This document shows positions 1 to 9,695 of a stretch of 64,000 nucleotides of DNA, in pieces. A program made the translations under genes and the position numbers. Positions within the stretch are counted from its first letter, which is position 1. Each line of letters begins with the position of its first letter. The notes under the pieces were generated by a model. It did not search any database. It was not told the DNA's origin and worked only from the letters and a program-made list of their open reading frames with translations. The stretch is from the NCBI GenBank assembly GCA_911728435.2, contig OU452216.1, positions 7,142,342 to 7,206,341 on the forward strand. The letters run 5' to 3'. The stretch is from Apoderus coryli. Taxonomy: Eukaryota; Arthropoda; Insecta; Coleoptera; Attelabidae.

Positions 1-79
1 TTAATACTGTCGAGACTTCTACCAAGTAAGCTTCCTCCATTTATACTGTCGAGGCTTCGCCCAAGTAGGAAGTGTCCAT
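1..79. repeat. Two ~40-bp direct repeats at the left edge
   Basis: Two adjacent copies of about 40 bp share the core TACTGTCGAG(A/G)CTTC followed by CCAAGTA and GGAAG-like sequence (copies begin near 1 and 40). The array may continue to the left of the window. No coding potential is visible. Confidence 0.6.
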
Positions 80-434
80 CTAGAAGATTTGAATACTTCG
101 ATTTCTAATTAACTAATTTTTTATATTATGCACACTTTGACATTTTTTTTTTTTGACAAAGACAAACAAAAAAAGCGAAGCCTGATTTATTTATACAACA
201 AATTTCCGCACATTTGTATATTAAACATACAACAAAACTCGAAACGTTTAAGCAAAAACCTACACAAAAAAAAAAACAAAAAAATTGTAACTCACTTGGA
301 CTTCGCAGATTTTGAAAGTTGTACTCAGCATCCTGCAAAAAAAAAATGTTAAAAGGTGTAATTTTAACAAAAAACCCAACCCAGGAGAATAATTTGAAAA
401 AATAGTCCATTCTTAAGTGGAGTTGCGATTTTAG

Positions 435-510
435 TGTTTAAATGAAAGTCGAATCTCCACAAAATAAAATAATAATAATATTTTGTGGAGATTCGACTTT
501 CATTTAAACA
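435..510. repeat. Perfect 32-bp hairpin with 12-nt loop
   Basis: Bases 435-466 and 479-510 are exact reverse complements (32 of 32), separated by a 12-base AT loop at 467-478. Pairing extends weakly outwards after one mismatch. A stem this perfect could be a very short MITE remnant, a recent palindrome or a pre-miRNA-like fold. It lies in intron or intergenic sequence downstream of the first exon of the 3249-3359 gene. Confidence 0.85.
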
Positions 511-1370
511 GTAAAAACCCAGGAGAAGTTGAAAGTTGAAGTTCATTGGATCTGACTTCAGTTAAAAAATGCTGGCCAGTTGACCCAAATACACAAAAAT
601 TCATCCACTAAATGCAATAAGATATTTAATAATATTTTGTCAAAGCTTATTACGAGTATTATTTTTTGCCTTGTGGTTTTCATAAGACCATATTTGTCTG
701 AGTATGTGACTTTTATATAAATGTAACGATTATCCCTGTAAAGGATTTATCTAAAACTAAAATGAAAATCTAGTTGGCATTGTTTTCCTTTGTAATAGTA
801 GTTAGAATAAATATACAGGGCGACCCAAATTTAATTAGGTAAGTAAGTAAACCGAAGGTAATTTTATATTGATAATTAACGTACTTGAAGTTCAACAGAG
901 AGTTTTATATGTCTAAACCAATTTGGTTTAGTGAAAAAGAAATTAGATATTGAGGGGTTTTGGTGTCGATGACTTTTCCACGTTTTGTTTGCTTTTTAGA
1001 GAATTTAACGCAATATACCAAGATATAAATGGTGAGTTAGTTCGAATTAGAAAAAACTTACTTCGTAAATAGTGCAGTGTTTATTTCAAAAATTCATATC
1101 TCTTAAACCGATAACGATACAGAGAAAAATAAAACAGCAAAATGTTAAAAATGAATGAAACTATCCAGGAAAGTATATCCAGTGTAGTTTTTGTTGCAAT
1201 ATTACTCTACAGGGTGTTACAAACTTGAGAGAAAAAATATGCTTTTTTATTTTTGTGTATATTTCAACTGTATTGTTGAAAATTGATTAAAATTAATTAA
1301 AATCGAAAGAATTGTCTACATTTTGTTAAAAAAAAAAGGTTGAAATCGGACTATGGAAGAATTTGATCTA
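511..1370. other. Non-coding AT-rich stretch
   Basis: No gene is recognisable. Two dispersed-element tips are present: TACAGGGCGACCC at 814 and TACAGGGTGTTAC at 1208. Neither has a matching inverted partner close by. The stretch is probably intron of the minus-strand gene that begins at 3359. Confidence 0.5.
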
Positions 1371-2289
1371 CGAGGCACGTTTTTTAAGTAAGTACCGTTT
1401 TGGAATTAAAAAAAGACGTGCAAAGATATCGCAATAATTTTATTTTTACATGAAAGCCTGTACCTTAATCTACTTTTCTACATAATTTCCGTGAATATTG
1501 AGGCACTTGTCATAACGTGGCACCAGTTTTTGAATACCCTCCTCATAAAATTCTGCCACCTGACTTGTTAACCACTGTATCACAAATGTTTTGACTTCGT
1601 TATCACAAAACCCAACGTTTAGTCAGTGCATTGACTTTCCTTGAGCGGTATCACAATGAAGGTGAAGATTTTTTAGACCAAATTGTTACTGGTAACGAAA
1701 CATGGGTGGCCTACGTCACACCAGAATCGAAACAACAATCCATGGAATGGCGACATTCATCATCACCCAAAAGAGTGAAGTTTAAGCAAGCCTGGAAAAT
1801 CATGTGCACAGTTTTTTGGGACAGAAAAGGAGTATTGCTAGTGGAGTTTCTGCCTCGTAATGAGACAATCAATGCAGCGTCTTATTGTGAGACATTGAAC
1901 AATCTACGTCGTGCAATCCAGAACAAAAGACGTGGCAAGTTGAGTAAGGGTATTGTTTTGCTGCATGACAATGCCCGTCCACATGTGGCTAATCGGACCA
2001 AAGATCTCATCAAATCTTTTAAATGGGAAACTCTAAATCATCCTCCATACAGCCCTGATCTGGCGCCCAGCGACTACCATTTGTTCCTGCACTTGAAGAA
2101 ACACATGGGTGGTCAGCGTCTTCAAGACGATAACGAAGTCAAAACATTTGTGATACAGTCGTTAACAAGTCAGGCGGCAGAATTTTATGAGGAGGGTATT
2201 CAAAAACTGGTGCCAAGAAAATTATGTAGAAAAGTAGATTAAGGTACAGGCTTTCATGTAAAAATAAAATTATTGGATATCTTTGCTCG
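1371..2289 (+). mobile_element. Rearranged mariner element (DD34D), fold-back form
   Basis: TA dinucleotides flank both ends (1369-1370 and 2290-2291), as expected for Tc1/mariner insertions. The left tip is CGAGGCACG; the right side keeps only a short matching CTCG tip. The normal 5' half of the element is missing. In its place, bases about 1424-1604 are an inverted copy of the 3' end (2129-2285): C-terminal codons, stop and 3' terminal region. A transcript could therefore fold back on itself. The inverted arm keeps a segment of about 29 bp that the 3' copy has replaced with 3 bp. The element is non-autonomous and decayed. Confidence 0.85.
1605..2242 (+). pseudogene. Mariner transposase, truncated and catalytically altered
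   Basis: The reading frame encodes the C-terminal two thirds of a mariner transposase, with LERYHNEG, HDNARPH and YSPDLAPSDYHLF blocks. Exactly 34 residues separate the second and third catalytic aspartates (HDN and PSD), the DD34D signature of the mariner family. The first catalytic aspartate, normally in TGDE, is asparagine here (TGNETW), which should abolish cleavage. The N-terminal DNA-binding domain is absent, no upstream ATG exists, and a net 26-bp loss near the end shifts the last residues (LVPRKLCRKVD replaces the usual family ending). It is therefore a dead copy. The family assignment is secure; the subfamily was not determined. Confidence 0.9.
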
Positions 2290-2508
2290 TATATTTTGGT
2301 TGTCCCGAAGTGTTAAAAATATTATTAAATTTTCTTTTGCATTAAGTTTGTTGGTTTAGTTGTTGATTTTTGTTAAGTTAAGGTATAGTTTGAACAAAAT
2401 GTAAATCATCTATGAAAATATTGAATGTTTTTGCAGTAGTAAGTAGTTAAAAAAAATAAAAAAAAACTTCACTAAGACACACAATCATACCTTGCTCGAA
2501 AATCCCAC

Positions 2509-3079
2509 TGAAGTCCCCTTATGAAAAAAATGTTTTTTAATTTATTTTAATTGTAATCACATAGTTAAGTTTATTTTTCTGTTTTTAAAATATAATTTCG
2601 ATTCAATAATTATTCTCGAAGAGAGAAAAATCCGATAAATAATTTTAAAAATTTTATTGAATCGAAAATAAATAATAATAATTTTTTTAATGAACCAAAA
2701 AGATTTTACAAGCTCCACATAGGTTCATCCTTTACATTTACGTATCAATTTTAATTTATTTTATTTTTTAACTTATAATTAACCCTTAATTATGATTAGC
2801 TAACTACCCCATAAATATAATTATAAAGATAATGATAGAGAAAAAATCAAAACACTAGTCATGAAATACAAAATGAAATTAAAACGAGAAAAAGAAAAGG
2901 AAACAGAACTCTTAAACTCCGTTTTAAAAACTTTTGGTTGTAGTTCCTTTATACTAGATTATCATATAATTTGACAACTTTTACCAGGATCAACCTATTT
3001 AATATTTAAAAAGAAAAAAAGTAAACTTAACTATGTGATTACAATTTAAATAAATTTTATTTTTCATAAGGGAACTTCA
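2509..3079. mobile_element. ~570-bp element with ~70-bp terminal inverted repeats
   Basis: The left end starting TGAAGTCCCCTTATG and extending through ATTGTAATCACATAG to about 2578 is matched in reverse complement by about 3018-3079. Identity is high with small gaps. An inner inverted repeat around TTCGATTCAATAA (about 2600-2670) adds a second stem. No open reading frame of note occurs inside, so it resembles a MITE or fold-back element. No clear target-site duplication was found. It sits in the presumed first intron of the minus-strand gene starting at 3359. Confidence 0.7.
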
Positions 3080-3248
3080 CTTAAGAATTGACTACTTTTT
3101 CAAATTGTTTAACTTCAGGTAATAAGTAAGCCTGCTGAGGGTGCAAAAAGGATATTTGTAACATTTTTCATCATCATCATCATTCATCAATTATTATCAA
3201 ATTTTCTTGAAGATGCAAAAATATTATATAAAATTCACATTGGCTTAC

Positions 3249-3359
3249 CTCTTTGCCTGGTATAGCTGCAGCAAAACTCCCAGCTGCAAACAATATGACC
3301 AAAACCAGCACAAACCAATTGGAGATTTTTGCCTTTGATGATGATTTAGCTACTGCCAT
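3249..3359 (-). CDS. First coding exon of an unidentified secreted or membrane protein
   Basis: Read on the minus strand, ATG at 3359 opens 37 codons and ends at a consensus donor (GAG|GTAAGC, phase 0). The peptide begins MAVAKSSSKAKISN, runs through a strongly hydrophobic core WFVLVLVILFAAG and ends with a small-residue AAA-type signal-peptidase region before IPGKE. This is a textbook signal peptide. The context before the ATG is favourable (ACAAAATGG), and a TATA box lies about 115 bases upstream of the ATG. The remaining exons must lie left of 3249; none could be recognised, so they may be outside the window. The gene lies downstream of Fas2 on the same strand. I do not recognise the protein; a secreted peptide or receptor is equally possible. 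Confidence 0.72.
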
Positions 3360-3452
3360 TTTGTGATAATTTATTTATGACTGTACAGTAGTTTTTGTTG
3401 GGGATAAATCAGGTATTCTTCACCGGATGCTGTCAAAGGTGCAAATGCGATT
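3360..3452 (-). other. Probable 5' UTR of the signal-peptide gene
   Basis: The minus-strand sequence between the putative start site and the ATG at 3359 has no upstream ATG. The transcription start is inferred only from spacing, about 25-30 bases downstream of the TATA box at 3473-3480. Confidence 0.4.
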
Positions 3453-3472
3453 TGGTCCGTTGTGCGGTTTGA

Positions 3473-3480
3473 CTTTTATA
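3473..3480 (-). promoter_or_regulatory. TATA box (TATAAAAG)
   Basis: TATAAAAG on the minus strand matches the insect TATA consensus. It lies about 115 bases before the ATG of the signal-peptide exon, leaving room for a 5' UTR of about 90 bases. No distinct initiator could be chosen with confidence. Confidence 0.5.
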
Positions 3481-3659
3481 TTATTCCATCGGGAGAGAGA
3501 CAGGAGTAGTGTTGACAAACGAGTGTAAAAGACTTTTTTGTGTGGTGATAGCGATATATACAGGTAATGGAAATGGGACCTCATATTATGATGAGTAGAA
3601 TAGACAAAAAAAAATTCTGTATGGATCCAGGGGGAGTGGTGTCCCACGCAGATGCTCCA

Positions 3660-3974
3660 TCAACGGTTTGTCGTTGTTAATGAGCAGCATGTTGGTAAAA
3701 TTAAGTTTTTAAAGTGAGAAAAAAGAGATATACAGGGTGGACTAGCAAAAACTTACCTCTGATAGGGATAGATATTGGGAAAACTATACCCCTTGGGTAA
3801 AATATTTTCAAGATGATCACGCTTTTGGATTCTACGCAAGATTATAGGCATACCCATGTCGTACACGTTTATCAAGCAATTTTTTGGTCTTTATTGTATT
3901 CTTTTCATCAAAAAGCAATCCTTTATGAAAACTAAAAATTCACTTTTTTCGATAACAAACGTTGCTTTACAAAA
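3660..3974. other. Intergenic, one TACAGGGTG tip
   Basis: No gene is visible. A TACAGGGTGGAC element tip occurs at about 3732. Otherwise the sequence is unassigned upstream DNA of the signal-peptide gene. Confidence 0.4.
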
Positions 3975-4082
3975 AATGCTATAACTCACAAACCAATAGT
4001 CAGATTGATGTCAAATTTATACTCGTCTCGTTTGAAGGTTCGTACTAAATAAATATCATATGGAAAAAATTCTAGTAACGCC
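3975..4082 (+). repeat. Direct repeat, left copy (~108 bp)
   Basis: Contains ATAACTCAC, CAATAGTCAGATTG, GTTTGAAGGTTCGTAC and TTCTAGTAACGCC in order. About 95% of it recurs in the same orientation at 5408-5516. The pair brackets the AG-rich tract and minisatellite in between. Confidence 0.8.
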
Positions 4083-4229
4083 CGCGTAAATTCGATGGTA
4101 AAATTTGAGGGAATTTTTTTTTGAACAAACGTAGCTTTCGTTGGTCCTAATAATGATCCGATATGAGATAGAAACGGCTATACAAAAGAATAGAAAATGT
4201 TTCCTTTAAATTCTCGACAAGAATCCAAC

Positions 4230-4660
4230 CAATTCAAAAAGAAAATTAAAAAAAAAAGATCAAAAAAAAATTCAAAGAAAATTTTAAAAAAAAGATCAAA
4301 GAAAAATTCAAAAAGAAAATCAAAAAAAAATTCAAAAAGAAAATTCAAAAAAAAAAAATCATAAAGAAAAAATTCAAAAAGAAAATCCAAAAAAAATTTA
4401 AAAAGAAAATTTTAAAAAAAGATAAAAAAAAAAATTCAAAAAGAAAATTCAAAAAAAAATTCAAAAAGAAAATTGAAAAAGACAATCAAAAAGACAGATC
4501 AAAAAAGAAAATTCAAAAGGAAAATTCAAAAAAAAATCAAAAAGAAAATTTAAAAAAAAATCATAAAAAAAATTCAAAAAGAAAATTCTAAAAAAATTTT
4601 AAAAAGAAAATTAAAAAAAAAAATTTTTAAAAATTCATAAAAAAAAATTCAAAAAAAAAA
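4230..4660 (+). repeat. A-rich low-complexity tract, (A)n-AATTCAAAAAG type
   Basis: Degenerate tandem copies of a roughly 11-18 base AATTCAAAAAGAAA motif. Open frames here on the minus strand (Phe-rich) are only a consequence of the skewed composition. Confidence 0.85.
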
Positions 4661-4679
4661 TCCAATAACAAACGTTGCT

Positions 4680-5104
4680 TCATACAATTTGTAAAAACTC
4701 TTATTTATTCCAGGTAAAACTGAATAAGTTACCATGGTCTTTCGAGCCGGATTTGTAAAAACTCTTAGTCCAGGTAAAACTGAATAAGTTACATGGTCCT
4801 TCGAGCCGGATTTGTAAAAACTCTTAATCCAGGTAAAACTGAACAAGTTAAATGGTCCGTCGAGCCAGAATTTGTAAATACTCTTAATCCAGGTAAAACT
4901 GAATAACTTACATGGTCCTTCGAGCCGGAGTTGTAAAAACTCTTATTTATTCCAGGTAAAACTGAATAAGTTATCATGGTCCTTCGAGCCGGATTTGTAA
5001 AAACTCTTAATCCAGGTAAAACTGAACAAGTTGCATGGTCCTTCGAGCCGGATTAAAAACTCTTATTTATTCCAGGTAAAACTGAATAAGTTACATGGTC
5101 CTTT
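4680..5104 (+). repeat. CATGGTCCTTCGAGCC minisatellite, array 1 (~7 units)
   Basis: About seven units of roughly 60 bp, each containing (C/A)ATGGTCCTTCGAGCC, GATTTGTAAAAACTC and CAGGTAAAACTGAATAAG. Copies occur near 4733, 4793, 4851, 4911, 4976, 5034 and 5094. The array interrupts the A-rich tract. Confidence 0.9.
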
Positions 5105-5395
5105 CAAATTCAAAAAGAAAATGTAAAGAAAATCAAAAAGAAAATTCAAAAAAAATTCAAAAAGAAAATGTAAAGAAAATCAAAAAGTAAATTCAAAAAG
5201 AAAATTTAAAAGAAAATCCAAAAAAAAATAAAAAAAAAAATTCAAAAAGAAAATTCAAAAAAAATTCAAAAAGAAAATTTAAAAAAAAATTAAAGAAAAA
5301 AATTCATAAAAAAAAATTCAAAAAGAAAATTCTAAAAAAATTTCAAAAAGAAAATTAAAAAAAAAAAAAAATTTAAAAATTCATAAAAAAAAATC
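5105..5395 (+). repeat. A-rich low-complexity tract, continuation
   Basis: The same AATTCAAAAAGAAA-type motif as at 4230-4660 resumes directly after the minisatellite, suggesting that the minisatellite arose within or inserted into a single tract. Confidence 0.8.
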
Positions 5396-5407
5396 CAATA
5401 ACATACA

Positions 5408-5516
5408 AAATGTTATAACTCACGAACCAATAGTCAGATTGCTGTCAAATTTATACTCGTATCGTTTGAAGGTTCGTACTAAATAAAAATCATATGGAAA
5501 AAATTCTAGTAACGCC
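5408..5516 (+). repeat. Direct repeat, right copy (~108 bp)
   Basis: Partner of 3975-4082 in the same orientation, with a handful of substitutions. Confidence 0.8.
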
Positions 5517-7013
5517 ATCTACGAACTCATTGAATGACCTAATAATAACCGGAACAAACGAATTTTTGAATTACACTCATTTCCATAATTAAAGACCCTG
5601 TAAAAACTATTTAGATACTTACCTAAAGTGGGAGTTTCACTTTGCTAATTTCGGAAGCAAATCTCACCTTATTCCTGTTTTTTTTTCCCACTCTATTAGT
5701 GTAGGTGTGTTTGTACAGATATACAAACAGAACAATAAATAAGACGGTGTATAGTTACCTCAAATAAAGAATTTGAGGTGACACATGAGAGATATTTTTG
5801 GTTACTGCAAATTAGTTAATTAAAACAGCTTTTTGTTAATAATTATTATTGAAAAATGAATAAAATTAAGAACGTTTTTATTAAGGTTATACGTAAACCT
5901 TTGTAAATCTTCAAAGATAATTTTTAAAGGAAGAAGTTTCATTGGACAAAAGGGGTTTATTAAAAAAGAATGCAAAAAGTGTAGTTTTATTGACAGATAC
6001 TGTTTTGAAAGTTTCAAATTCTCAAATTAATAAGCCTCCGTATACATTATAACAATAATAAATATCAAGACAAATATTATAGGAATTATTATAATTAATT
6101 TTGATTTCAATAAAGTATTAATTATTATTTATATTAATTAGGTAAAGTGTTAGATTAATTATGGATTACTCCAATACACACAGCATACCTATGCATATAA
6201 TAAAATATAAAAACCACCATATAAGTACCTATTTAATAGGTATTAAGCGCGCAAATAACAGGGAACGTATAGAGCATGAAATTTCGAAATATATACAGGG
6301 TGTCTTTGCTAGGATAATCGTGTACAAAATGACGTTTGAAGGTCGTTCAATAAAAGAACTTATAGTGTAAAATCGCCAACGTTTTGACAGCAACTTTCGT
6401 ATTTAGACGGAGTTGTGGAGTTTTTTTTTGGCCTATTAAATTCGGTACTTCTAAGCACAAAACATTGTATTTTCTTTGATAATTAAATTGCATAAAAAAA
6501 AAGAAAATATCGAGCAGGAGCACGAAATAGCCCTCTTCGTAATCATACCTGTTTCACCCCAAAGAATCATCGATTTAAGTATTAAACAAAATTAGAAGAT
6601 TACCTAGGAACAAGAATAAAGCTTTTAGACAATAAAACACACATCTGAAGAAGAAGAAATGGAATAAAATAGGGGAATGTTATTGATTTTTTTTAATTGA
6701 CGCCTTCACCAAAAGACAAGAAATACATTTTTCTTGTATATATTAGTATTTCACTGGGTATCTTTGCGCTTATTGTTTTTGCAATAATAATCATAATAAT
6801 AATTTTATTATGTTTGGTTGGTATGAAACTTTTTATCACTGAAGTACTTCGGTTTGACGCGACAAAAAGTTTATGTGGGCACTTGAAAAATCAGGTGGCA
6901 CATCTGTGTTGTGTACATAATCACTTTAACACTTCTAATAAAATGGTTATACACTTTTTATCAAACACAGCATTTTATAGGCATCGACTTCCATATTATA
7001 TTATTAATAATAA
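5517..7013. other. Intergenic DNA without recognisable gene
   Basis: AT-rich unassigned sequence. A TACAGGGTGTC tip occurs at 6295. Short open frames are not supported by any domain, and one hydrophobic run near 6780 is produced by a (TAATAA)-like repeat. Confidence 0.45.
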
Positions 7014-7346
7014 TACAGGGTGACCCAGATTTATTCAGTAATATTGACAAGTTGTCAAGTTATGCTACTGCTTTCTAACATTTTTGAAGTTAGAGTGAGT
7101 TTTTAACTTTGCGGCTTTTAAAAATGGACCTAGAGTTGATTGTCAGGATTTACTTTAGCATGATTTGGAAGAGAATTTCATTGCCTTTCAATTGATATAA
7201 GATGATTTTTTCTGGTAAGTGTAATTTTCGAAAAATTATAGGTTAAGTGTTCTTGAAATCGATGAAGAATTGAAAAAAAAGTTTATGTTTTTGATTAGTA
7301 GAATCTAAATTTTAAATATTGCTGGATAAAACTGGGTCACTCTGTA
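7014..7346. mobile_element. 333-bp MITE with TACAGGGTGACCCAG ends
   Basis: The left end TACAGGGTGACCCAG and the right end CTGGGTCACTCTGTA are inverted repeats with 14 of 15 matches. Both sides are flanked by TAATAA, a possible target-site duplication, although the region is AT-rich. There is no coding capacity. It is the clearest member of the dispersed TACAGGGTG family in the window. Confidence 0.75.
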
Positions 7347-7467
7347 TAATAATCTGATTAAATTTACTTACATTTTGTTCAATTTTTATTGTTCACTCTG
7401 TATGTTTTAGTTTAATTGTTTGTTATTAATTTTTAATTGTCATTATAAAAAAAATCAGATAGATAGT

Positions 7468-8096
7468 AATCCAGGTAAAACTGAATAAGTTACATGGTCC
7501 TTCGAGCCAGATTTGTAAAAACAACTCTTATTCCAGGTAAAACTGAATAAGTTGCATGGTCCTTCGAGCCGGATTTGTAAAAACTCTTAATCCAGGTAAA
7601 ACTGAATAAGTTAAATGGTCCTTCGAGCCAGATTTGTAAAAACAACTCTTAATTTAGGTAAAACTGAATAAGTTACATGGTCCTTCGAGCCAGATTTGTA
7701 AAAATAACTCTTAATCCAGGTAAAACTGAATAAATTACATGGTCCTTCGAGCCAGATTTGTAAAAATAACTCTTAATCCAGGTAAAACTGAATTAAGTTA
7801 CATGGCCCTTCGAGCCAGACTTGTAAAAACAACTCTTAATCCAGGTAAAACTGAATAAATTACATGGTCCTTCGAGCCAGATTTGTAAAAATAACTCTTA
7901 ATCCAGGTAAAACTGAATAAGTTACATGGTCCTTCGAGCCGGATTAAAAACTCTTATTCCGGGTAAAACTGAATAAGTTAAATGGTCCTTCGAGCCAGAA
8001 TTTGTAAAAACTCTTAATCCAGGTAAAACTGAATAAGTTGCATGGTCCTTCGAGCCAGAATTTGTAAAAACTCTTATTCCAGATAAATTTAAATAA
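7468..8096 (+). repeat. CATGGTCCTTCGAGCC minisatellite, array 2 (~10 units)
   Basis: About ten units of roughly 62 bp, close in sequence to array 1, with anchors near 7493, 7555, 7613, 7676, 7738, 7801, 7862, 7925, 7981 and 8041. The array is intergenic, between Fas2 and the signal-peptide gene. Confidence 0.9.
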
Positions 8097-8863
8097 GTTG
8101 TTCATCTTTCGCAATAAAAAATTTATTTTTCTGGCACACTTGAAGTTGTGAATAATTATCCCATGGGCGGGGTATAATAATAATTATTATTGTTATAGTT
8201 TTCGGTTGCTGATATCTGGTAATAAGGCCCCTAATGAAACACAAGTTTTTCTTTACGTCATATTTATTTTATATTCATGTAAATATCAAAAGCTACATTA
8301 ATAATTTGTTGTTAACGTTAAATTCATTATTATAATAAATAATTAATGATAATACTTGAACAGTAAAAAATAATACTAATAAGTATTTAATTAAGTATCT
8401 TGAAAATACTAAACTAAACTTTGGTACATTAGTGCTATACAAAATCATTTTAACTAAGCTATACGTCTAGTTTTGTAAAAGCTACGAACTTTCGTCGTAA
8501 ACTAATTTAAATAAATATAGCAAACCTGAAAATTAATATAAGGAGGGAGTTTTATTTATAAATCCGAAACGTCTGCTTCATAAAATATCTTCATGTTCGG
8601 AAATATAACTCCTCCATCTTCAGTGGCATTTATCATGAGTTTCTAGAATATTCTAATTATTTTTCGATACAAAACTACTTTGTGTGAAAAATAGAACTAT
8701 ATAAATAGTTTTCTTATTTTTTTTTTCTATTAGGTTCGATTTTGTTTGTACTGCTTTTGCTAATAATAATTGTTTTTTTTTTCTTTTGGGTATTGTACTG
8801 TCTTATAATTATCCTTAACAAATTAAATATATATTTTACTGAAGTAGTAGTTATGATTTTGTG
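8097..8863. other. Intergenic AT-rich DNA
   Basis: No gene, repeat or element could be recognised. Confidence 0.4.
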
Positions 8864-8928
8864 GATTTAAATGACACTGTCATTCATCCACTCAAATTTA
8901 GTTGATGAATGACAGTATCATTTAAATC
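8864..8928. repeat. 25-bp hairpin with 15-nt loop
   Basis: Bases 8864-8888 and 8904-8928 are reverse complements with one mismatch, separated by 15 bases. Like the hairpin at 435-510 it contains TTTAAATGA at its base, but the stems are otherwise different. Confidence 0.75.
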
Positions 8929-9120
8929 ATTAAACTTTACTAAAAGAACAAAAATAACTACAAATAAAACTAATAAATAATTAGAAAACTGTACAGGATT
9001 ACAAATTATTAAATAAATATCGTATCATTATGTTAATATCTAATTTAAATTTATATTTATTTGCACATACGTATAAAGCACTTTTTCCATTTCATTTTTT
9101 TTTTTTTTAATTTAATAATA

Positions 9121-9335
9121 TACATGGCGTCCCACTGGCAACCATACAGTGTTAGAGATATAAAACTAACTGGTAAGAGAGAGCGAGAGTAAGAGAAAAA
9201 TCTTGTTAGATTATTGATGAATATTTGTTTAAGTTTGTAACATATTTCTGTCTACAGGGTGGTCAAAATATTATATGGAAAATTAAGCAGTTAAGACTCA
9301 ATTTTTTCAGTCAACGGTGGGACACAGTGTATAGT
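9121..9335. mobile_element. MITE-like element with TACA...GTCCCAC ends
   Basis: The left tip TACATGGCGTCCCAC and the right tip GTGGGACACAGTGTA form an imperfect inverted repeat. Another TACAGGGTGGTC tip lies inside at about 9254. It ends just beyond the probable Fas2 3' UTR. Confidence is moderate because the termini have diverged. Confidence 0.45.
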
Positions 9336-9337
9336 GT

Positions 9338-9348
9338 TTTAATTTAAT
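9338..9348 (-). terminator. Candidate Fas2 poly(A) signal (ATTAAA, twice)
   Basis: Two overlapping ATTAAA hexamers on the minus strand lie about 240 bases downstream of the Fas2 stop codon. No canonical AATAAA occurs between the stop and this site. In AT-rich DNA such hexamers are common, so this is weak support for transcript end position. Confidence 0.3.
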
Positions 9349-9583
9349 TGGCACATCTAATTAACAAGCTAATTCGTATTTTTTAGGCCACAATACCTAA
9401 AAGTATTAATTAATTAAATTTAAAACAAAAATCTAAAAATTTACAAAAATAACAAAAAAAAAAAGAATTAAATGATTTGGGAAGCATAAACTACACTAAT
9501 TTTTGGCACATTTTCATTGTAAACTTTAAACAAAAAAATCGCAAGGTGGAATGAACAGTTTGTAAACAAAAACAAGTTCCAAA

Positions 9584-9695
9584 TTAGACAGCTGAATGTT
9601 TACCAATGATTTCCCCAGATTTCGTGTAAACATGTTTACCGTCATATTCCACACTTGTGGGTTTCTCGTCAATTTTCAATGGTTCTCGTTCGTCT
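9584..9695 (-). CDS. Fas2: Fas2 terminal coding exon with PDZ-binding SAV tail
   Basis: Acceptor TTATTCTAG|, phase 2 in, ending at TAA (9584-9586). It encodes DEREPLKIDEKP, VEYDGKHVYTKSGEII and GKHSAV. The last three residues form a class I PDZ ligand; in Drosophila the same SAV binds Discs large. This exon is short enough to be missed by length-filtered gene finding but its similarity to the fly tail is unmistakable. Confidence 0.95.

Noticed and set aside
3249..3359. The signal-peptide exon as the missing first exon of Fas2
   Set aside because: It lies downstream of the Fas2 stop codon on the same strand and its donor is phase 0, whereas the first Fas2 exon found needs a phase 1 donor before it.
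4178..4390. Phe-rich minus-strand open frame
   Set aside because: It is produced by the A-rich AATTCAAAAAG low-complexity tract.
6697..7023. 108-codon plus-strand frame with a hydrophobic segment
   Set aside because: It opens at TTG, its hydrophobic run is a translated (TAATAA)-like repeat, and it runs into a MITE terminus.
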